Origin: Pleomorphomonas carboxyditropha
GTDB taxonomy: Bacteria; Pseudomonadota; Alphaproteobacteria; Rhizobiales; Pleomorphomonadaceae
Direction of reading: 5' to 3'
DNA length: 64,000 nucleotides
Assembly: GCF_002770725.1 (NCBI RefSeq)
Contig: NZ_NQVN01000005.1
Span: 158,280 to 222,279 of the forward strand
Shown: positions 16,730-27,175 of the stretch, in pieces
Numbering within the stretch: the stretch's first letter is position 1
Layout of the letters: the number at the start of each line of letters is the position of its first letter
Made by a program: the position numbers and the translations under genes
The notes under the pieces: generated by a model
What the model was told of the DNA's origin: nothing
What the model saw: the letters and a program-made list of their open reading frames with translations, nothing else
Databases searched by the model: none

Positions 16730-18184
16730 TCAACGGTCGATGCGGTAGATCGGCATGCGGCCGCCCGGCGCCTTGTAGATGCGGGTGTCGAGGGCGCCGA
16801 GCGGCTCGATCCGCTCCGGCGCGATGCCGAGCGCCGCCGGATCGGCCTCGGTGACCAGCAGCGCCGGACCATGGACGGCGGGCTCATAGGGAATGGTCAT
16901 CTCGAACTGGTCGGCCGGCGCGGCGCCGGGCGCCACATAGGGCCGGACGTCGAGGCCGCTGTCGCGCAATTCGTAGAGGGTTTCGGAGGTCATCGGCCGT
17001 CCGACGGTGACGACGGTGCGGACACCGGCCGCCCGGGCGGCCTCGGCAAGCTTGTCGCCGTAATCGGCCCAGTGCAGCAGGCGATGGAGCTGCCGCGGCT
17101 TTTCCGGCAGCGGCACATGGCCGACGAGGCTGGCGCCGGCGGCCAGCGCCACGGCCGCCGCCGTGCCGATCGCCGCCGACAGCTTCAGGAGACCGCGCCA
17201 GCGGCCGTTGCAGAGCAGGGCGCTGGCGAAGACGATCAGCGCCGGGAAGGCGGTGGCCGCCCAGTTGCCGTGCAGCTTGGCGAAGGCGGCATTGACGCCG
17301 ATGACGATCAGGATGGGCAGGCTCAGCCACATCATCAGCCGGTCGGCCGCCGGCCTGGCCGATCGCCAGCCGAGGATGGCGGCGAGGATGGCGACGGCGA
17401 ACAGGATCGGCCCGGGAATGACCGCCTGCCCGCCGAGATATTCGAAGATCTTGCCGAACTTGAAGCCGATCTTCTCCCAGCCGGCGTTGTCGCCGGTATG
17501 ATGGAAGGTGACGAAGCCGTTGTGCGCGTTCCAGATCAGGTTGGGCAGGAAACCGGCGAGGCCGCCGAGAAGCGCCACCCAGGTGGCGCCGGTGCGCAGG
17601 AGCGGGCGCCGGTCGGCCGTCGCGACGAGATAGACGAGCAGCGAGGCCGGCAGGTAGATCATCGCGTATTTGGCGTTGAGGCCGACGGCGACGGTGCCGG
17701 CGAGATAGAAGGCGCGGGCGAGGGACCGCTTTTCGAGGAGCAGCACCGTCGCGTGCAGGCCGACGCACCAGAAGAACAGGAGCGGCACGTCGGTGTTGAG
17801 AATCAGCGACGACAGGCTGACGGCCGGCATCGCCACATAGGCGAAGGCGCTCCAGAAGGCGACGCGGGCGTCATAGAGGCGGCGGGCGGCGAGGAAGACG
17901 AACCAGGCGGCCGCCGCGTGCAGGATGGGCGCCGGCGCCCGCACGCAGGCGACGCCGTCGCCGCAGACTTCCGTCGTGCCGCGGATCAGCCAGGCGATCA
18001 GGCCCGGCTTGGTGAAATAGCCGAAGGCGAGGTGCCGCGACCAGGCCCAATACTGCGCCTCGTCATAGGTGAGCTCGAAACCGCTCAACAGGAGGGCGGC
18101 GAGGCGAAGGAGAAGGAAGGCGGCGATGACCAGAAGGGTCAGCCTCGTCCAGTCACGGTCGGAAATCGGATGCGGATCGGTCAT
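16730..18184 (-). CDS. GT39-type membrane glycosyltransferase (ArnT/PMT-like)
   Basis: About 484 residues with some ten membrane helices. The first periplasmic loop carries the catalytic acidic pair in [20 protein letters not shown], diagnostic of the dolichyl-phosphate-mannose mannosyltransferase and ArnT superfamily. These enzymes take a lipid-linked sugar and add it to lipid A or another envelope acceptor. [12 protein letters not shown] and WADYGDKL are also typical of the bacterial branch. The ATG at 18184 is chosen; a TTG 57 bases upstream in frame is possible. Substrate unknown. It is divergent from argG. Confidence 0.85.
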   Translation of the reverse strand: MTDPHPISDRDWTRLTLLVIAAFLLLRLAALLLSGFELTYDEAQYWAWSRHLAFGYFTKPGLIAWLIRGTTEVCGDGVACVRAPAPILHAAAAWFVFLAARRLYDARVAFWSAFAYVAMPAVSLSSLILNTDVPLLFFWCVGLHATVLLLEKRSLARAFYLAGTVAVGLNAKYAMIYLPASLLVYLVATADRRPLLRTGATWVALLGGLAGFLPNLIWNAHNGFVTFHHTGDNAGWEKIGFKFGKIFEYLGGQAVIPGPILFAVAILAAILGWRSARPAADRLMMWLSLPILIVIGVNAAFAKLHGNWAATAFPALIVFASALLCNGRWRGLLKLSAAIGTAAAVALAAGASLVGHVPLPEKPRQLHRLLHWADYGDKLAEAARAAGVRTVVTVGRPMTSETLYELRDSGLDVRPYVAPGAAPADQFEMTIPYEPAVHGPALLVTEADPAALGIAPERIEPLGALDTRIYKAPGGRMPIYRIDR

Positions 18185-18357
18185 GCTCGGCTCGGCTGGC
18201 AAGGTGGCGGCCGGTTTATCAGCTGCGATCGTGGCCGGCAAATGGCGAATCTCCAGCCTTGCGCGGCCGGCATAGTCGGTTAAATTGCCGCCGATCCTTT
18301 CGAGCCGCCGGCGACCCTCCCGCCGACCGCCGCGGCGTTCATCCTCACGGAGTTTCC

Positions 18358-19578
<1,221 letters not shown>

Positions 19579-19584
19579 GCGCTA

Positions 19585-21081
19585 TCAGAATGGCAATTCC
19601 TCCTGCCCGTCGCCCTCATCGGGGGCAGCGGGTGGGAGCAGGTCGAACTCGACCTGTTGAGCTGCGGCATTTGCGGCATTGCGGCCGACCTTCAGGCAAT
19701 AGAAAGCCGCCGGCTCGAAATGCATCGGCACGATATCGAAGCTGATATCCCCGGTTTTCTGCCTGGTGGTGATCACGATATTTGGCGATGGGGCAGGCCA
19801 GTTGAGCGAGCGGGCGTGTTTCGCCGCGAATTTGCGCAGGTAGCCGAGATCTCCGGGGCGTTCGAAAAAGCGGTCCGTCCATTTGATCTCGACGATCCAT
19901 GCCGGTTCGCCGAACTGGACGGAAACAATGTCGATCTCCCCCTCCTTGTCCCTTGCATAACGAAGATGATCCTTGGCCTTGGCGTCGTGGAACCATTGGG
20001 CGAAGATCGCCGTCTCGACCATGGCGCCCATGATGTCGTCGTCCGCCCTGACGGGTCCGAACAAAGCCGCCCGAAGGCAAGGATTGGTCAGGTAGACCTT
20101 GAAATAATGGTTGCGCTGGAAGCGCTGAGCGTTGATGTCGATGCGTTCCACGGTGCGCACCAGGAAGGCGGCTTCCAGATATTCGATATAGCGCCTGAGG
20201 GTGTTCTTGGCGACGCGGGAGCTTTTCGACAGCCCTTCCAGCGAGACCTCCTGGCCGGTGTTGAAAGCCAACACCTTGAAGAGATGCTGCAATTCCTGAA
20301 CGTCGGAAATGCCGTAGAGGCTCGGCAAATCGCGTAACAGCACCTTCTCGACGATGTCCTGGCCGATGTAGCGCGCCGGGTTCCGCTTGGCTTCCTCGGA
20401 CAGGGCGAGTTCCGGATAGCCGCCGTAGTTAAGGTAGTCGACGAAGGCGGCGTTGAGTTCGCCGATGCGGTCGATCAGATCCGTTTCCCCCATGACGGTT
20501 GCCAGGGGATGCCCTGTCAGGCGCAAGAACTCGGCGAAGGTCAACGGCGGCAGCAGAAACTCGGTGAAGCGGCCGGCCCCTGATTCCCGCGATCCACGCG
20601 AGAGGGCGGCAGCGGCCGAGCCGGAGACCACGAACTTGATGTCGCGATAGCTGTCGACCAGCGACTTCAGGTGAACTTCCCAGTCCTTGAGGTATTGAAT
20701 TTCATCGAAGAAGATCGTCCTGTCGCCCGGCGCGCCGCCATAGCTGCCGAGATAGACCTGAAGCAGCTTTTCGAGCGGCAGGCCGGAAAACAGCGGCGTA
20801 TCGAGCGAGATGAACAGCAGGTTCTGCTTGTCAGCTCCCGCTGCTAGCAAATGCTTTATGGCCTGCTGCATCATGATCGTCTTGCCGACGCGGCGCGGCC
20901 CCATCAGCACCACGGCCCGGCGAAGCTGCCGTTGGCGAACAAGGTCGAGGAAAGGCGCGAAATAGTCGCGCTCGGGATAGGCGGAAACATCCTGAGGTAT
21001 GGCACCGCTGCCCCACCACGGATTGTCGAAGCGCATTCGGTTGACGAGTTCTTCGTCAGATATGGTCAGCATTTGGATCAC
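19585..21081 (-). CDS. AAA ATPase with DUF4143 C-terminal domain
   Basis: This 498-residue protein belongs to a widespread, poorly understood family. The Walker A motif is GPRRVGKT (61-68), Walker B is TIFFDEIQ (122-129), and VVSGSAAAALSRGSRESGAG looks like a sensor segment. The C-terminal half (from about 220) is the DUF4143 region with a winged-helix section and a restriction-endonuclease-like core (EGEIDIVS...AWIVEIKW, D and ExK). Related genes are often in accessory regions and vary between strains. An inverted repeat lies 48 bases upstream. It could act in DNA maintenance or defence, but this is not established. Confidence 0.82.
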   Translation of the reverse strand: MIQMLTISDEELVNRMRFDNPWWGSGAIPQDVSAYPERDYFAPFLDLVRQRQLRRAVVLMGPRRVGKTIMMQQAIKHLLAAGADKQNLLFISLDTPLFSGLPLEKLLQVYLGSYGGAPGDRTIFFDEIQYLKDWEVHLKSLVDSYRDIKFVVSGSAAAALSRGSRESGAGRFTEFLLPPLTFAEFLRLTGHPLATVMGETDLIDRIGELNAAFVDYLNYGGYPELALSEEAKRNPARYIGQDIVEKVLLRDLPSLYGISDVQELQHLFKVLAFNTGQEVSLEGLSKSSRVAKNTLRRYIEYLEAAFLVRTVERIDINAQRFQRNHYFKVYLTNPCLRAALFGPVRADDDIMGAMVETAIFAQWFHDAKAKDHLRYARDKEGEIDIVSVQFGEPAWIVEIKWTDRFFERPGDLGYLRKFAAKHARSLNWPAPSPNIVITTRQKTGDISFDIVPMHFEPAAFYCLKVGRNAANAAAQQVEFDLLPPAAPDEGDGQEELPF

Positions 21082-21128
21082 CCAATTGATCCTATAGGCG
21101 CCTCAACCGCTAACAAGGTCATTTGACT

Positions 21129-21160
21129 GATCTTATTTGACATGCCTTATGAATAAGATC
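21129..21160. promoter_or_regulatory. Inverted repeat upstream of the DUF4143 ATPase gene
   Basis: GATCTTATT (21129-21137) and AATAAGATC (21152-21160) are perfect inverted 9-mers separated by 14 bases, in an AT-rich stretch 48 bases before the ATPase start. The spacing suits a dimeric regulator, or possibly a recombination site. There is no direct evidence of function. Confidence 0.4.
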
Positions 21161-21653
21161 AATGGGCTGACTCTAAAAAATGGTCGGCACCCCTAACCAA
21201 CCGGAATAGCGGCGCTTTGGCCTGTTTGATGCCGCACGCGGGCTGCCGACTGGCGTTCAAAGTCGACTGATAGCGACACCAGATGGGGCACGGCTGGTCT
21301 GTTCGGCGGCCACTGAATATTCTGGGCAATCGCCGGTGGCCACGCCCTGTTTCTCGACCGCGTCGCGTTCGAGGACGTAACCTCGCGAATCGTCGAGGTA
21401 ATGGATTCGGCCGGCAAACGTAAACTTGTATCCGGAATACAACAAAAATGTCATCCGGTCTGCCTCGGTCTTGCTCGCGCGGCGTCCGCCACCCTACAAC
21501 GGCTGGTATCGATGAAGGGCCGTGCGGGGGCATGCCTGGCTGCGGGCAAATCTCTTGCGGCAGATCCGTCTTGCCGGCGGCTGGCAAGGCGCGCAATGCC
21601 CCGTTCCCGACGCGCGGCGATCTTTCCTCGCTTTGAAAGACAAGGAGACCTGC
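21161..21653. other. Poorly coding stretch between the ATPase gene and the siderophore reductase
   Basis: No intact gene is convincing here. A leftward frame of 65 codons (21257-21454, starting MTFLLYSGYKFTF, with CPEYSV later) looks protein-like but I cannot assign it. The segment 21190-21300 resembles eroded mobile-element flank but lacks a diagnostic motif. The last 60 bases hold the leader and the AAGGAGA ribosome site of the reductase gene. Confidence 0.4.
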
Positions 21654-22751
21654 ATGACGCGCCTCGTTGCCAACGCCACGGCCGCCGTTGCCCATCCCGA
21701 AGCGGTGATCGCCGAGGTTTGCGAGCACTTCAGCGACCATGAAGCCCGCATCGACCGGGACGGGAGTGCATATGTGGTGACGTTCCCCTTCGGCACCGGG
21801 CGCCTCGCTGCGCAAGGCGGCACGATCGTCATTCAGGCCGAGGCCGACGACATCACCGGTCTCTACTACATGCGCATGGCGATCGCCGGACACGTCAAGG
21901 AACTGGCCGGCCCGTCCATGCCGAACATCGTCTGGACCGGCGATGGCCAGGATATCAGGACCCCGCCCAACTTCCGCATGGTGCGGGTGCTCCGGGTGGA
22001 GGATCTGACCGGCAGCCTCCGCCGGGTCACCTTCGCCGGCGAGGACATCGCCCGTTTCGCCACCGACGATGCCCTGCATGTCGGCCTGTTGATCCCGCCG
22101 CCCGGCAGCCTCCTCCTGCCGCCGACCGTCGGGGCGGACGGGCTGCTGGTCTGGCCCGAGGGCACGGATCGCCCGGCCATCCGGCGATACACCATCCGCA
22201 GTTGCGACGCCTCGGCCGGAACGCTCGACGTCGATTTCGTCCTGCATGCCGATGCGGGGCCGGGTTCGGCCTTTGCGGCCAGAGCCAGGGAGGGGGACGT
22301 GATCGGCGTCGCCGGCCCGATGGGTGGCTCCATCCGGCCCGACAAGGACTGGTATCTGCTGGCCGGCGACGAGACGGCTCTGCCGGCGATTGCCCGCATC
22401 CTCGAGTTCCTGCCGGCGGAGAAGCGCGGCATCGCCCTGATCGAGGTCGACGATGCCCGCTCGGAGATCGAGCTCCGCAACAATACCGCCATCGAGGTGA
22501 CCTGGGTGCACCGGCGCGGCGGGGATCATGAAACCGCGTCCCCGCTGGCCGAGGCGGTGCGGCGCGCCCGGTTTCCGGACGATCTTTCCGCGGCCTACGC
22601 CTGGGTCGGCTGCGAGTTCGCCGACTTCAAGGCAATCCGCTCGTTCCTGCGAAGCGAGGTGCGGCTTCCGAAGGACCAGCATCTCGTCGTCGCCTACTGG
22701 CGCAAGGGACAGGCCGACGATCCCACCTCTTCCGCGGCCCATGACGAATAG
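21654..22751 (+). CDS. Siderophore-interacting protein (ferric-siderophore reductase) with N-terminal DUF2218 domain
   Basis: This 365-residue cytoplasmic flavoprotein should release iron from imported ferric siderophores by NAD(P)H-dependent reduction. The first 90 residues (HPEAVIAEVCEHFSDHEARI...IVIQAEADDI) are a DUF2218 domain. The FAD-binding barrel follows, with the family motif RRYTIRSCD (normally RxYT). The C-terminal SIP domain includes WYLLAGDETALPAIARILE and YAWVGCEF. AAGGAGA precedes the ATG. It opens an iron cluster whose transporter genes start at 23915, with a leftward IclR regulator in between. Confidence 0.92.
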   Translation: MTRLVANATAAVAHPEAVIAEVCEHFSDHEARIDRDGSAYVVTFPFGTGRLAAQGGTIVIQAEADDITGLYYMRMAIAGHVKELAGPSMPNIVWTGDGQDIRTPPNFRMVRVLRVEDLTGSLRRVTFAGEDIARFATDDALHVGLLIPPPGSLLLPPTVGADGLLVWPEGTDRPAIRRYTIRSCDASAGTLDVDFVLHADAGPGSAFAARAREGDVIGVAGPMGGSIRPDKDWYLLAGDETALPAIARILEFLPAEKRGIALIEVDDARSEIELRNNTAIEVTWVHRRGGDHETASPLAEAVRRARFPDDLSAAYAWVGCEFADFKAIRSFLRSEVRLPKDQHLVVAYWRKGQADDPTSSAAHDE

Positions 22752-22775
22752 CCGGGATTTGCCCCGGCTGGACCG

Positions 22776-23564
22776 TCAGACGGGGCAGCCGTCGGGAAAG
22801 CCGGCGATCCCGCCGGTCTGGCGATTGGCCAGCCTGGCTTTCTCGTAAAGCGCCCGCCGGGCCTCGGGCGTGATGATCTGCCCGAGATCGGTGACCGTCG
22901 TCATCACGCAGACGAGTTCGTTCTGGGCGTCGAATACCGGGGCGGCCTGGCCGGTGATGCCGGGCAGCAGGTGATTGGTCAACTCGGCCCAGCAGGACGT
23001 TCGGACCTCTGCAAGCCGCTCCGGCGAGGGCGCCGCGCCACGAAAGCGCTCCGGTTGCACCTGTCGCGCCGCCTCGACCCGGCTCCGCGGCAGGAAGGCC
23101 TGGAACACCAGCCCGCTGGCGGTATTGTCGAGCGGCAGCGCATCGCCGAGCCCGAGCGAACTGATGGAAAAAAAGGCGCTGCGATACCACCGCACGAGGG
23201 TTGGCCCGCGGTCGGTCCAGATGGCGACGCCACCGCTGGCGGCGATGTGCTGGGCAAGGTCGCGCATGTGCCGGGCGGCGATCTCCACCGGCTCGATGCG
23301 CTTGAGGGCGGCAATCCCTATGCCGAGCGCCGTACTGCCAAGGTCGTAATGGCCGCTGTAGGGATCCTGGCGGGCGAGGCCTTCCTTGACGAGGCTGTGC
23401 ATGTAGCGATGCGCGGTGGAAGAGCTCGTCCCGGCCAGCCGGGCAAGCGAGCCGAGCGGCAACGCGCCGCCGGCATTGGCGAGGATGCCGAGGAACCGGG
23501 CGGCAATGGAAACGGATTGGATCGCCCCGGATCTCTTTTCTGTCTTTTCGGCCTCAACAGGCAA
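22776..23564 (-). CDS. IclR family transcriptional regulator
   Basis: It has 262 residues. The N-terminal winged helix is SIAARFLGILANAGGALPLG through AGTSSSTAHRYMHSLVKEGL (about 18-60). The IclR effector domain follows, with LGIGIAALKR, AIWTDRGPTLVRWY and a C-terminal NELVCVMTTVTDLGQI. It lies between the siderophore reductase and the TonB receptor and points away from the latter across a 350-base gap, so it may regulate the receptor and itself. IclR members usually bind small organic acids or aromatics, so a siderophore or a fragment of one is a possible effector. Confidence 0.9.
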   Translation of the reverse strand: MPVEAEKTEKRSGAIQSVSIAARFLGILANAGGALPLGSLARLAGTSSSTAHRYMHSLVKEGLARQDPYSGHYDLGSTALGIGIAALKRIEPVEIAARHMRDLAQHIAASGGVAIWTDRGPTLVRWYRSAFFSISSLGLGDALPLDNTASGLVFQAFLPRSRVEAARQVQPERFRGAAPSPERLAEVRTSCWAELTNHLLPGITGQAAPVFDAQNELVCVMTTVTDLGQIITPEARRALYEKARLANRQTGGIAGFPDGCPV

Positions 23565-23914
23565 AGCGCTTTACCTCATATCCGGCAGCGATTTTCCCGA
23601 TCCGAAAACCGAGAACGTAACCTCGGGCAGCGGCCGACAGTTGTCGCGCGAGGTGGATACACCGCGCATTGCACTAGCACCAATTCGGCTTGGGTGCAGT
23701 TGGCGATTATAACCATTCCCGGGTGCACGGCCGCCCGAAGCCGGGTTGCCGACGGCCGGCCCATCCGTTTTCCACAACGGTCCCGCTCCACCCATCGAAG
23801 GAACCATGTCCGCCGGCGTTCGGCGCAGCGGGCTGGCTTCCTAGGTACTTACTCTTATTGCAATGCGGAATACGTTTTGTACTGTGGAAAAATTATGACA
23901 ATTTGGGGGCAGAT
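23565..23914. promoter_or_regulatory. IclR / TonB-receptor divergent control region
   Basis: There is no gene in these 350 bases. The half next to the receptor is AT-richer. A possible promoter is TTGCAA (23858-23863), a 16-base spacer, and TACTGT (23880-23885), 30 bases before the receptor ATG. I looked for the RirA operator pattern TGA-N9-TCA and for an Irr-type box and did not find a clean match. Regulation by the divergent IclR protein is plausible, but I cannot point to its site. Confidence 0.4.
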
Positions 23915-26008
23915 ATGAGTCAGAATGCGGCTGAATTGCTAATGAGAGGCATTAGCGTAATCGGCATGGTAGCCGCATCCGCGACGATCGGCGTTGCGCA
24001 GGACCTGACGGAGCAAACGGTCGATTCCATCGAGATCGAACCGATTGTCGTCACCGGCGAGAAGGTCGGGCGCAGCCTTCAGAAAACGGCCTCGTCGGTC
24101 TCGGTGATCAAGTCTTCCGACCTCAAGGAGATCAACGGCGCCGCGACCGTCAGCGATGCCATCGCCAGCGTTCCCAACGTCATCTACAACAGCACGGTCG
24201 GGGCGCCGATCATCCGCGGGCAGGACACGCAAGGCCCCAATTTCGGTTCCACGGCCTTCTTCGGCGGCACCATTCCGCGCGCCACCGTCAACTTCGATGG
24301 CCACTACCAGAACTTCTATGAATATGTCTTCGGGTCGACGCCGATCTGGGACGTGGACAGCATCGAGGTGTTCCGCGGACCGCAGACGACATCGCAGGGC
24401 GCCAACGCCATCGCCGGGGCGATCATCGTCAATACCAAGGATCCGACGTTCACGCGCGAGGCGGCCTATCAGGCCGAGATCGGCAGCTACAACCGGCGCC
24501 GTACCTCATTGATGCTGAACGGGCCGATCATCGAAAACCAGCTCGCCGGCCGGCTCGCCATCGACTACTGGGGGCGCGATACCTTCATCGACTATGTCAA
24601 CAGCAGCTTCTCGCGGGGCGATATCAACCTGGATTTCCGCTCGTTCAACGCGCGGGCCAAGCTGCTTTGGGAGCCGACCGACCTTCCGGAGCTGAGCGCC
24701 AAGCTCACCTATTCCCACACCTACAACAATCGCCCGACCTGGGAAGCGGCGTTTTCGCCCTACGAGGACCTCGAGAGCAATGCGGCGACGATGCCGAGCT
24801 GGAATGCCGACACCGATACCGCCGTCCTGGACGTCAACTACGATCTCGGGAACGACCTCAAGCTGTTCAACCAGACGCAGTTCAGCAACACCCACGTCGA
24901 TCGCGTGGCCGAGCCGGCGTCCAGTGGATCGGCGGTGATCGACCAGCAGAACTATTCCAACGAAACACGCCTGACGTTCGGCAACGAGGATTCGGTGTGG
25001 AGCGGCGTCGTCGGCCTTTACCTGGCCACCACCCGTTCCGACGACACGCTCTATATCGCCGGCACCTCGGATTTCGACGATCGCAAGAACAATCTCGGCC
25101 TGTTCGCCGAAACCTCCTATCGCCTGACCGACCGCTGGCTGCTGACGGGCGGGTTGCGCTATCAGGTCGACGACATCAACCGGACGGGCACCTCGCCTTA
25201 TGCCCCCGCACAGGCCCTCGACTATGACGAGACCTTCGACGCCTTCCTTCCCAAGCTGTCGATCGCCTACGACCTGACGCCGGACGTCACCGTCGGCGCC
25301 CTCATCAGCCGCGGCTACAATCCGGGCGGCGTCAACCTCAGCTTCGCCGGCAAGGACTACATCACCTTCAAGGAAGAAACCGTCTGGAACTACGAGCTGT
25401 TCGCCAGGGCCGCTCTTCTCAACAATCGCCTCAACCTCACCGGCAATCTGTTTTATGCCGACTACACGGATTCCCAGCGGCTGTTGCCCGACTATCTCGG
25501 GTCCATCCAGTACGGGTCCGTCGTGGTCAATGCCGATAGCGCACAGGCCTATGGCCTCGAAGTCGGCGCCGACTACCGCGTCTTCGACAATCTCCGTCTG
25601 AAGGCGGGGGCGGGCCTGCTGCACACCGAGATCGGTCAGTTCACCGACGCGCTCGGCATCTCCTACAAGGACAACGAGTTCGGCAGCGCTCCCGGCTACA
25701 TGCTGAGCGTCGGCCTCGACTGGACCATCATTCCCGACCTGAAGCTCGGCCTGGAGGCGCGTTTCACCGACGGGTATTACTCCACCGACGAGAACAAGCC
25801 CGCCTACGAGGTCGACAAGTACGTCGTTGCCAATGCCCGGTTGAGCTACGCGCTTCACGAGCACATGGAGATCTACGGCTTCGTCAACAACATCTTCGAC
25901 GAACGCTCTCCGCTCTATTTCTCCACCGACCGTTCGTCGGGGATCAACACCGTCGCCAACATGCTGGAGCCGCGCACCTTCGGCATCGGCATCAAGGGCA
26001 CCTTCTAG
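23915..26008 (+). CDS. TonB-dependent outer-membrane siderophore receptor
   Basis: The 697-residue protein has a signal peptide (about 1-28, ending GVAQ), a TonB-box-like IEPIVVTGEKV near 40, a plug domain (SVSVIKSSDLKEINGAATVS to about 170) and a 22-strand barrel ending in phenylalanine (FGIGIKGTF). The plug motif VDSIEVFRGPQTTSQGANAI is diagnostic. It should import a ferric siderophore using TonB energy. The ATG at 23915 is chosen because the signal peptide follows at once. The binding protein, ATPase and permeases follow in the same direction. No siderophore synthesis genes are present, so the ligand may be made by other organisms. Confidence 0.93.
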   Translation: MSQNAAELLMRGISVIGMVAASATIGVAQDLTEQTVDSIEIEPIVVTGEKVGRSLQKTASSVSVIKSSDLKEINGAATVSDAIASVPNVIYNSTVGAPIIRGQDTQGPNFGSTAFFGGTIPRATVNFDGHYQNFYEYVFGSTPIWDVDSIEVFRGPQTTSQGANAIAGAIIVNTKDPTFTREAAYQAEIGSYNRRRTSLMLNGPIIENQLAGRLAIDYWGRDTFIDYVNSSFSRGDINLDFRSFNARAKLLWEPTDLPELSAKLTYSHTYNNRPTWEAAFSPYEDLESNAATMPSWNADTDTAVLDVNYDLGNDLKLFNQTQFSNTHVDRVAEPASSGSAVIDQQNYSNETRLTFGNEDSVWSGVVGLYLATTRSDDTLYIAGTSDFDDRKNNLGLFAETSYRLTDRWLLTGGLRYQVDDINRTGTSPYAPAQALDYDETFDAFLPKLSIAYDLTPDVTVGALISRGYNPGGVNLSFAGKDYITFKEETVWNYELFARAALLNNRLNLTGNLFYADYTDSQRLLPDYLGSIQYGSVVVNADSAQAYGLEVGADYRVFDNLRLKAGAGLLHTEIGQFTDALGISYKDNEFGSAPGYMLSVGLDWTIIPDLKLGLEARFTDGYYSTDENKPAYEVDKYVVANARLSYALHEHMEIYGFVNNIFDERSPLYFSTDRSSGINTVANMLEPRTFGIGIKGTF

Positions 26009-26009
26009 G

Positions 26010-26054
26010 GCATCGGACCGAAAAGCGGAATCCGGTTTTCGGAAAATCCGATGC
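26010..26054. repeat. Dispersed palindromic repeat, copy 2
   Basis: Outer arms GCATCGGA (26010-26017) and TCCGATGC (26047-26054) pair perfectly. Inside, CCGAAAAGCGG faces CCGGTTTTCGG. The architecture matches the copies at 4782 and 50387. It begins two bases after the TonB-receptor stop. Confidence 0.7.
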
Positions 26055-26066
26055 ATAAACAAAAAT

Positions 26067-26108
26067 CTGGAGCGGCAGCCCGGATATATCGGGCGCCCGC
26101 CGCTCCAG
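26067..26108. terminator. Second hairpin after the TonB-receptor gene
   Basis: CTGGAGCGGC (26067-26076) pairs with GCCGCTCCAG (26099-26108); an inner GCCCG/CGGGC pairing extends it. No T-tract follows. It may lower transcription between the receptor and the transporter genes, giving unequal expression within one operon, or stabilise the upstream message. Confidence 0.5.
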
Positions 26109-26209
26109 GGCATTTCCGGCGGAAACAGGTTCGCCGGAAATACTCTGTCTCTTTGAATGGGCGTTCGATGCCGCCGCCGCCCGTCAATTCTCCAAAGCCA
26201 GGATTCCCC

Positions 26210-27163
26210 ATGCGCTTCGTTGTCCCGCTCATGGCTCTGCTTTTTTCGGCCGGGCCGGCCTTCGCCGGCGATCGGACCGTTACCGACGACGCCGGCCGGC
26301 AGGTCGTTGTTCCCGACAGGCCCCAGCGGATCGTAGTCATGCACGAACCGCTTCTCGGCGTGCCGCTGATCGAGCTCGGCGTGCCGGTCGTCGGCAGCTA
26401 CGGGCGCAACGACGACGGCAGTTTCGTGACGGCGACCGATTTTATCGATGTCGTTCTCGGCGAGGGCCACGCCAAGCCGAAGGGAATCGGGCCGGTCGGC
26501 CAGATCGACCTCGAGAAGCTGCGGGCGCTGGCGCCCGATCTGATCGTCGGTTCGGAACTCGATATCGGCAAGGTGCCGCAACTGGAGACGGTGGCGCCGG
26601 TCTATCTGCAGAATGCCGGCAAGGGGCGGGCCTATGGGTTCGACGTCGAGGAGAAGCTCGCCGGACTGGTCGGCCGGCAGGAGGCCTTCGAGGCGCTTCG
26701 GACGGCCTACAGCCGGCGTCTTGCCGATGTGCGCGCGGCTTTGCCGTCCGATCCTGCCGGCCAGACCTATCTCGCGGTCTTCCTGACCGACCAGATCAAC
26801 GTGGTCTGGGATATGTCGGGGGCCGTGCAGGCGCTGGAGGATATCGGCTACGTGCGGCTCAAGCTCGATGAGGATGGGTCGGGATCGACCTTGGGGTCGA
26901 CGCTGATGGTGCCGGTCAGCGCCGAAACCTTCGGCCAGCTCGATCCCGATCTCCTGGTGGTGATGAACAGCTATGCCGGCACGACGCGCGGCGAGACGGA
27001 AACGCGCGCCGCCCTCGACAGGATCGTTCCGGGCTGGGACCGTTTCGTGCGGGCGGCCCGCGAGGAGCGGCTGGTGTTCGTCGATTCGGCCAAGGTCACC
27101 ACGCCGACCGTGGCAAGCGCCAGGCACATGCTGGACGCCCTCGAGGCCTGGTCGAACCGGTAG
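26210..27163 (+). CDS. Periplasmic ferric-siderophore-binding protein (FecB/FhuD-like)
   Basis: A 317-residue class III solute-binding protein. The signal peptide is MRFVVPLMALLFSAGPAFAG with cleavage after AFA. RTVTDDAGRQVVVPDRPQRI is the classical start of the mature domain, and LDPDLLVVMNSYA belongs to the second lobe. An upstream in-frame ATG would add 53 residues before the signal peptide and is rejected. It delivers the siderophore to the two permeases encoded downstream. Confidence 0.92.
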   Translation: MRFVVPLMALLFSAGPAFAGDRTVTDDAGRQVVVPDRPQRIVVMHEPLLGVPLIELGVPVVGSYGRNDDGSFVTATDFIDVVLGEGHAKPKGIGPVGQIDLEKLRALAPDLIVGSELDIGKVPQLETVAPVYLQNAGKGRAYGFDVEEKLAGLVGRQEAFEALRTAYSRRLADVRAALPSDPAGQTYLAVFLTDQINVVWDMSGAVQALEDIGYVRLKLDEDGSGSTLGSTLMVPVSAETFGQLDPDLLVVMNSYAGTTRGETETRAALDRIVPGWDRFVRAAREERLVFVDSAKVTTPTVASARHMLDALEAWSNR

Positions 27164-27175
27164 GGCCGTCGCCGC

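Noticed and set aside
23565..23914. RirA or Irr operator before the TonB receptor
   Set aside because: No clean TGA-N9-TCA or TTAGAA-type inverted repeat was found on inspection; weak half-sites only.
24506..27127. Long leftward frame across the TonB receptor and binding-protein genes
   Set aside because: It runs across a gene boundary and the palindromic repeat on the other strand, with repetitive acidic/hydrophobic translation; both rightward genes have signal peptides and family motifs.
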